DNA of 57,826 bases. Origin: Spirochaetota bacterium. Lineage in GTDB: Bacteria > Spirochaetota > UBA4802 > UBA5368. The position numbers and the translations under genes are program-made. Location of the stretch: contig SCSX01000086.1 of assembly GCA_004297825.1 (NCBI GenBank), positions 1-57,826 on the forward strand. Reading direction: 5' to 3'. Each line of letters begins with the position of its first letter. The first letter of the stretch is position 1. The notes under the pieces are model-generated. The model saw nothing but the letters and a program-made list of their open reading frames with translations. It was not told where the DNA came from and ran no database searches. This document shows, one piece after another, positions 54,664 through 57,826 of the stretch.

Positions 54664-54740
54664 GAGATTCCTCCGCACGTGGAAAGCGATTTGTAGTAGA
54701 GCCGCCGGGGAAGTAAATGATTTTTTTGCCGGTAAACCCG

Positions 54741-56306
54741 TCAATTCTCACTGACGAGGCGAGGGCGTAATTTGACCGAGTCGGTCACGTCGAGGATGAT
54801 GCCTTCAATGCATTCGGACCTGCCGTGTTCGTCGCACACGGGCCTCCCGCGTTCGAGAAAGTGCCTGACGCCGCCGTCCTTGTGCATGAAACGGTATTCG
54901 ATGGTGAATGCGGTCCCGTTAAGAAGGGCTTCGCGGACGGTACAGGCAACCCGTTCGCGGTCCTCCGGGTGAATCCGGCATTCGATGCGGCATGGCCCGC
55001 CGGGGTTCAATTCCTCCGGCGGGAAGCCCGTGATTTGCCGGAGCATGTCGTTGTAGAAACAAGTCTCGCTTCCGTCGTTAAGGCTCGTGCGATATACGAT
55101 GCCGGGAAGATTTTCGGCCAGCGATCGGAAGAAGTTTTCATTTTCATCGATCCGGGCTGAGGACTCGGCGCGCTCCGTGATGTCGCGCGCGACGAACACG
55201 GCGCTCATGATCTCGTTTCCGTCGCCCATGAGCAACCTGCCGTGCGTTTCGAGAAGAAGGTAATGGCCGTCCCTGTGCCGATAGCGATATCGGACACGTC
55301 CCGTCATGGTGTCGCCCGCCGCTTTTTTCACCGCATCCATGACGATTCCCACGTCCTCGGGATGAATTCCGTCGAATATGTGCGTCCCCAGTTTTTCGTC
55401 CGGATCGAATCCCGTAAGCTGCCGGAAGGACGGACTCAGGTAGACGATGATGCCCTCGCGGTCTACCTGGCAGATTATGTCCTGCATGTTGTTCGCGATT
55501 AGCTGTAGGCGCTCCTCGTTTTTCCGGAGCGCCTCCTCGGCCGATTTACGCTCCGTGACGTCCTGGATCGCGGTGATTACGCGGCACAGGCGCTGCTGGG
55601 ATTCGTCCCATTCCGGGTACACGGTCGCGTGTATCCAGTGAAGCGCGCCGGACTTTGCAAGGACCCTGAAATCCCCGGATACCGGCTCCCCGCGTCTTAA
55701 AAGGTCCATAGAACGGAAGAATAGCGGCATATCGTCCCGGTGTATCGCCCTGGCCCAGGATTCGATCGATGCGAGCTCGCCCCGCGCATAGCCGAGTTTT
55801 TCCCGGAAATAATTGGTGGACCATTCCAGGTGAAACGAGCCGTCGGGGTCGATCCGGACGCTGCTGGCGCCGTCGCTCACCAGCTCGGAAAGGAGGCGGT
55901 ACCGATGCTCGCTCTCCTTCAGTTTTTTTTCGAGCGTGTGACGGTGAATTGCCGTCTCGATGGAAGAAAACAGCTCGCTTGCTCCCACCGGCTTGACCAG
56001 GTAGCCATAGGGATAGGTTTCCTGGGCGCGATCGAACGTGCCCCTGTCCATATGGGCCGTAAGGTAGACGATGGGGACGTCGCACTCCCTTTGTATCTGA
56101 CGGGTGTATTCGATTCCGTCATCGCCATTTTTTAGTACGATGTCCATTATGACGGCACTGGGCGCGAGGGTTCTTGCGGCCTGGAGGGCATCCCTGCCGC
56201 CGGAGAACGTTCCGACAACCGAGTAGCCTATGCCCTCCAGCGTGAGCCGCAGGTCCTCGGCGATTATCGGTTCATCTTCTACTATGAGAATTTTTTTTCC
56301 CATCAT
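54741..56306 (-). CDS. Response regulator receiver joined to three PAS domains, no output domain
   Basis: About 521 residues. The receiver domain (1-120) has ILIVEDEPIIAEDLRLTLE, the phosphorylated Asp in SAVIMDIVLKNGDDG, and a VKPVG lysine. Then come three PAS-type domains: about 150-265 (ending VTERKSAEEALRK), about 275-385 (NMQDIICQVDREGIIVYLSP to VARDITERAE) and about 395-515 (ending ILDVTDSVKL). PAC ends are visible at each border. There is no kinase, GGDEF, HTH or other effector after the last PAS; the protein simply stops 9 residues later. The start MMGKK at 56306/56303 directly precedes the receiver. Confidence 0.88.
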   Translation of the reverse strand: MMGKKILIVEDEPIIAEDLRLTLEGIGYSVVGTFSGGRDALQAARTLAPSAVIMDIVLKNGDDGIEYTRQIQRECDVPIVYLTAHMDRGTFDRAQETYPYGYLVKPVGASELFSSIETAIHRHTLEKKLKESEHRYRLLSELVSDGASSVRIDPDGSFHLEWSTNYFREKLGYARGELASIESWARAIHRDDMPLFFRSMDLLRRGEPVSGDFRVLAKSGALHWIHATVYPEWDESQQRLCRVITAIQDVTERKSAEEALRKNEERLQLIANNMQDIICQVDREGIIVYLSPSFRQLTGFDPDEKLGTHIFDGIHPEDVGIVMDAVKKAAGDTMTGRVRYRYRHRDGHYLLLETHGRLLMGDGNEIMSAVFVARDITERAESSARIDENENFFRSLAENLPGIVYRTSLNDGSETCFYNDMLRQITGFPPEELNPGGPCRIECRIHPEDRERVACTVREALLNGTAFTIEYRFMHKDGGVRHFLERGRPVCDEHGRSECIEGIILDVTDSVKLRPRLVSEN

Positions 56307-56371
56307 CGGCTCACAGGCAAGATATCCCCGCAAGCGTACGGTTGAAACCGGAAAATTGCAAGCAAATTGTC

Positions 56372-56400
56372 TTGACAATACGGTCTGTAATGTTTAATTG
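56372..56400 (+). promoter_or_regulatory. Promoter for asd
   Basis: Perfect TTGACA at 56372-56377, 17 bp, then TAATTG at 56395-56400. The leader to asd would be about 50 nt, with GGGAGG before the ATG. The -10 match is moderate. Confidence 0.45.
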
Positions 56401-56457
56401 CAATTCGTTTAAATCCAGGTTTCCGCGTTTTGCGCGTGCATTTACGGGAGGGCGAAT

Positions 56458-57471
56458 ATGAAAAAATACAATGTGGTGGTCCTGGGCGCGACGGGCGCCG
56501 TGGGAATCGAATTCCGGAAAATACTCCTTGAGCGGAAGTTCCCCATCGACAAGATAAAATTCCTGGGAAACACGACCGTGGGGAACGAGATAGATTTCGG
56601 CGGACGCACGGTGAAGGTCGAGGCGGTGGCGGACGGCTGTTTCGACGGATACCAGATAGGCCTCTTCTCGGCCGGCGCCTCGATCAGCAAGCAGGTTGCG
56701 CGCAAGGCCGCCCAGGCGGGATGCGTGGTCGTGGATAACAGCTCGGCATGGCGCATGGAGCCCGATGTCCCGCTCGTGGTACCGGAAGTAAACCCGAATG
56801 ACGTAGACTGGAACAAGGGCATAATCGCCAACCCGAACTGCTCCACCATACAGATGGTGGTCGCGCTCAAACCCATCCACGACGCCGCGCGCATTACGCG
56901 CATCGTGGTGAGCACCTACCAGTCGGTATCGGGTACGGGCCTGAAGGCGATCGAGGAGCTCAATATCCAGACGCGCGACATCGTCCAGGGAAAGCCCATA
57001 TCCCAGCGAAAGGTATACGCGCACCAGATCGCGTTCAACGCCCTCCCGCATATCGACGTCTTCCTTCCGAACGGTTATACCAAGGAAGAAATGAAGATGG
57101 TTCTCGAGACCAAGAAGATCATGGGCGACGATTCCATTCGCGTCACCGCGACCACCGTGCGCGTGCCCGTCCTGTACGCGCACTCGGAATCGGTGAATAT
57201 CGAAACCGGGAAGAAGATTACCCCGGACGAAGTGCGCGCGCTTCTAAGGGGCTTCCCCGGTGTCACCGTCGTGGATGATCCTTCACGGAACGAGTATCCG
57301 CTTGCGACGGACGCGACGGGAAAGGACGATGTGTTCGTGGGACGCATCCGCGAGGATGAATCGATCGCGAACGGAATCAACATGTGGGTGGTATCTGACA
57401 ACATCCGCAAGGGCGCGGCGCTCAACGCGGTGCAGATCGCCGAACTGCTCATAAAGAAGAACCTCGTCTAG
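56458..57471 (+). CDS. asd: Aspartate-semialdehyde dehydrogenase
   Basis: The 337-residue NADP-dependent enzyme converts aspartyl phosphate to the semialdehyde, the branch point to lysine, diaminopimelate, threonine and methionine. It starts YNVVVLGATGAVGIEFRKIL. The catalytic cysteine is in IANPNCSTIQMVVALKPIHD. STYQSVSGTGLKAIEEL and RVPVLYAHSESVNIET follow, the latter with the conserved His. Full length for the bacterial type. GGGAGGGCGAAT stands before the ATG. It converges on the HD-GYP gene, 6 bp apart. Confidence 0.96.
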   Translation: MKKYNVVVLGATGAVGIEFRKILLERKFPIDKIKFLGNTTVGNEIDFGGRTVKVEAVADGCFDGYQIGLFSAGASISKQVARKAAQAGCVVVDNSSAWRMEPDVPLVVPEVNPNDVDWNKGIIANPNCSTIQMVVALKPIHDAARITRIVVSTYQSVSGTGLKAIEELNIQTRDIVQGKPISQRKVYAHQIAFNALPHIDVFLPNGYTKEEMKMVLETKKIMGDDSIRVTATTVRVPVLYAHSESVNIETGKKITPDEVRALLRGFPGVTVVDDPSRNEYPLATDATGKDDVFVGRIREDESIANGINMWVVSDNIRKGAALNAVQIAELLIKKNLV

Positions 57472-57477
57472 CGGCGA

Positions 57478-57826
57478 TTATTCGGAATCGGGGTAGCGCT
57501 GGCGGATGGACCTGAGAAGGTCCAGTGTCTCGAAAAAGATATCGACAAGCTCGGGGTCGAACTTTGTTCCCCTGAGCTTTTTTATCTCATCGATCACCGA
57601 ATCCTCCTCCCAGGCGTTCTTGTAGACGCGGCGGGAGGACAGCGCGTCATAGACGTCGGCGAGGGCGACGATTCTCCCGTAAAGGGGGATTTCGTCCTCC
57701 TTGAGCCCGCGGGCGCGGCCATTGCCGTCGAATTCCAGGGGTTTTCCCGTTTCGACCTCGATGCGGCCCGGATACCCGGTCCCGTCCCAGTTCTCGTGGT
57801 GGGTGAGCGCGACCGTGGAGGCGACC
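57478..57826 (-). CDS. C-terminal part of a second HD-GYP domain phosphodiesterase (partial)
   Basis: The minus strand is open from the window edge to a TAA at 57480-57478, giving 115 residues. They contain the canonical HD-GYP signature LTHHENWDGTGYPG, then LYGRIVALADVYDALSSRRV with the metal-binding Asp, and KKLRGTKFDPELVDIFFE. Unlike the HD-GYP at 958-2127, the GYP triplet is intact here. The family hydrolyses cyclic-di-GMP. The N-terminal part, including any receiver or sensor domain, lies beyond the window. Confidence 0.92.
   Translation of the reverse strand, partial: VASTVALTHHENWDGTGYPGRIEVETGKPLEFDGNGRARGLKEDEIPLYGRIVALADVYDALSSRRVYKNAWEEDSVIDEIKKLRGTKFDPELVDIFFETLDLLRSIRQRYPDSE

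Overview
The window is 57.8 kb of GC-rich, gene-dense bacterial chromosome. It reads as ordinary core genome with signalling genes mixed in. There are about 45 protein genes, five tRNA genes and one decayed gene. I see no CRISPR array, insertion sequence, prophage or rRNA. The organism is clearly a diderm: it has several lipoprotein or Sec signals and an AsmA-like envelope protein. It is probably anaerobic or facultative, given a Rex redox regulator with its operator, formate-THF ligase and a ThiC-type radical SAM enzyme. The mix of CHASE2 adenylate cyclase, SpoIIE phosphatase, HD-GYP proteins, large exported TPR proteins and 7TM kinases suggests a deep-branching spirochaete. That placement is an inference from gene style, not a proof.

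Layout, 1-12.2 kb: the tail of an unknown gene, a lipoate ligase-like protein, and an HD-GYP protein on the minus strand. Next comes a plus-strand run with a peptide-type ABC importer (binding protein and two permeases, no ATPases), a DUF6599-like lipoprotein, a PPP-family phosphatase and an FGE-like membrane protein. A SpoIIE-type phosphatase with C-terminal TPRs follows, meeting a DHH phosphoesterase tail to tail. From 12.3 to 17 kb there is a small unknown gene, a large AsmA-like protein and a CHASE2 adenylate cyclase.

From 17.2 to 26.5 kb is one long, tightly packed operon: argS, cinA, a 946-residue TPR protein, aroQ, an aminopeptidase P, efp, a DUF2273 membrane protein and a TPR membrane protein. 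From 26.6 to 31.8 kb, on the minus strand, are a broken 7TM-TPR gene, a hybrid histidine kinase carrying its own receiver and LytTR domain, two CAT-anticodon tRNAs with promoter and terminator, and a nitroreductase. From 31.9 to 35.5 kb is a three-gene unit: a ThiC-family protein, a cysteine-rich CxxCC protein and a CrtI-like flavoprotein. From 35.5 to 43.5 kb are rex (with two operator-like palindromes), serC, serA, a lipid kinase bracketed by two related perfect palindromes, dinB, a double-ACT protein and fhs. This stretch groups redox sensing with serine and one-carbon metabolism.

From 43.5 to 50.2 kb are a Lys-Leu-Gly tRNA cluster and the protein quality-control block tig-clpP-clpX-lon, closed by a strong terminator. 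From 50.2 kb to the end are a methyltransferase and PTS enzyme I (minus), an apparently exported isoaspartyl methyltransferase, argC, a receiver-PAS-PAS-PAS protein with no output domain, asd, and the end of a second HD-GYP protein.

The most notable points are: a Rex whose NADH-binding glycine motif reads GLDQLG although its operators look intact; a ThiC-family enzyme that departs from the usual DLSTGG motif and is linked to two unusual partners; an ArgRS with no recognisable HIGH motif; EF-P with Arg at the modification site; and two palindromes that differ by a compensatory base-pair change.
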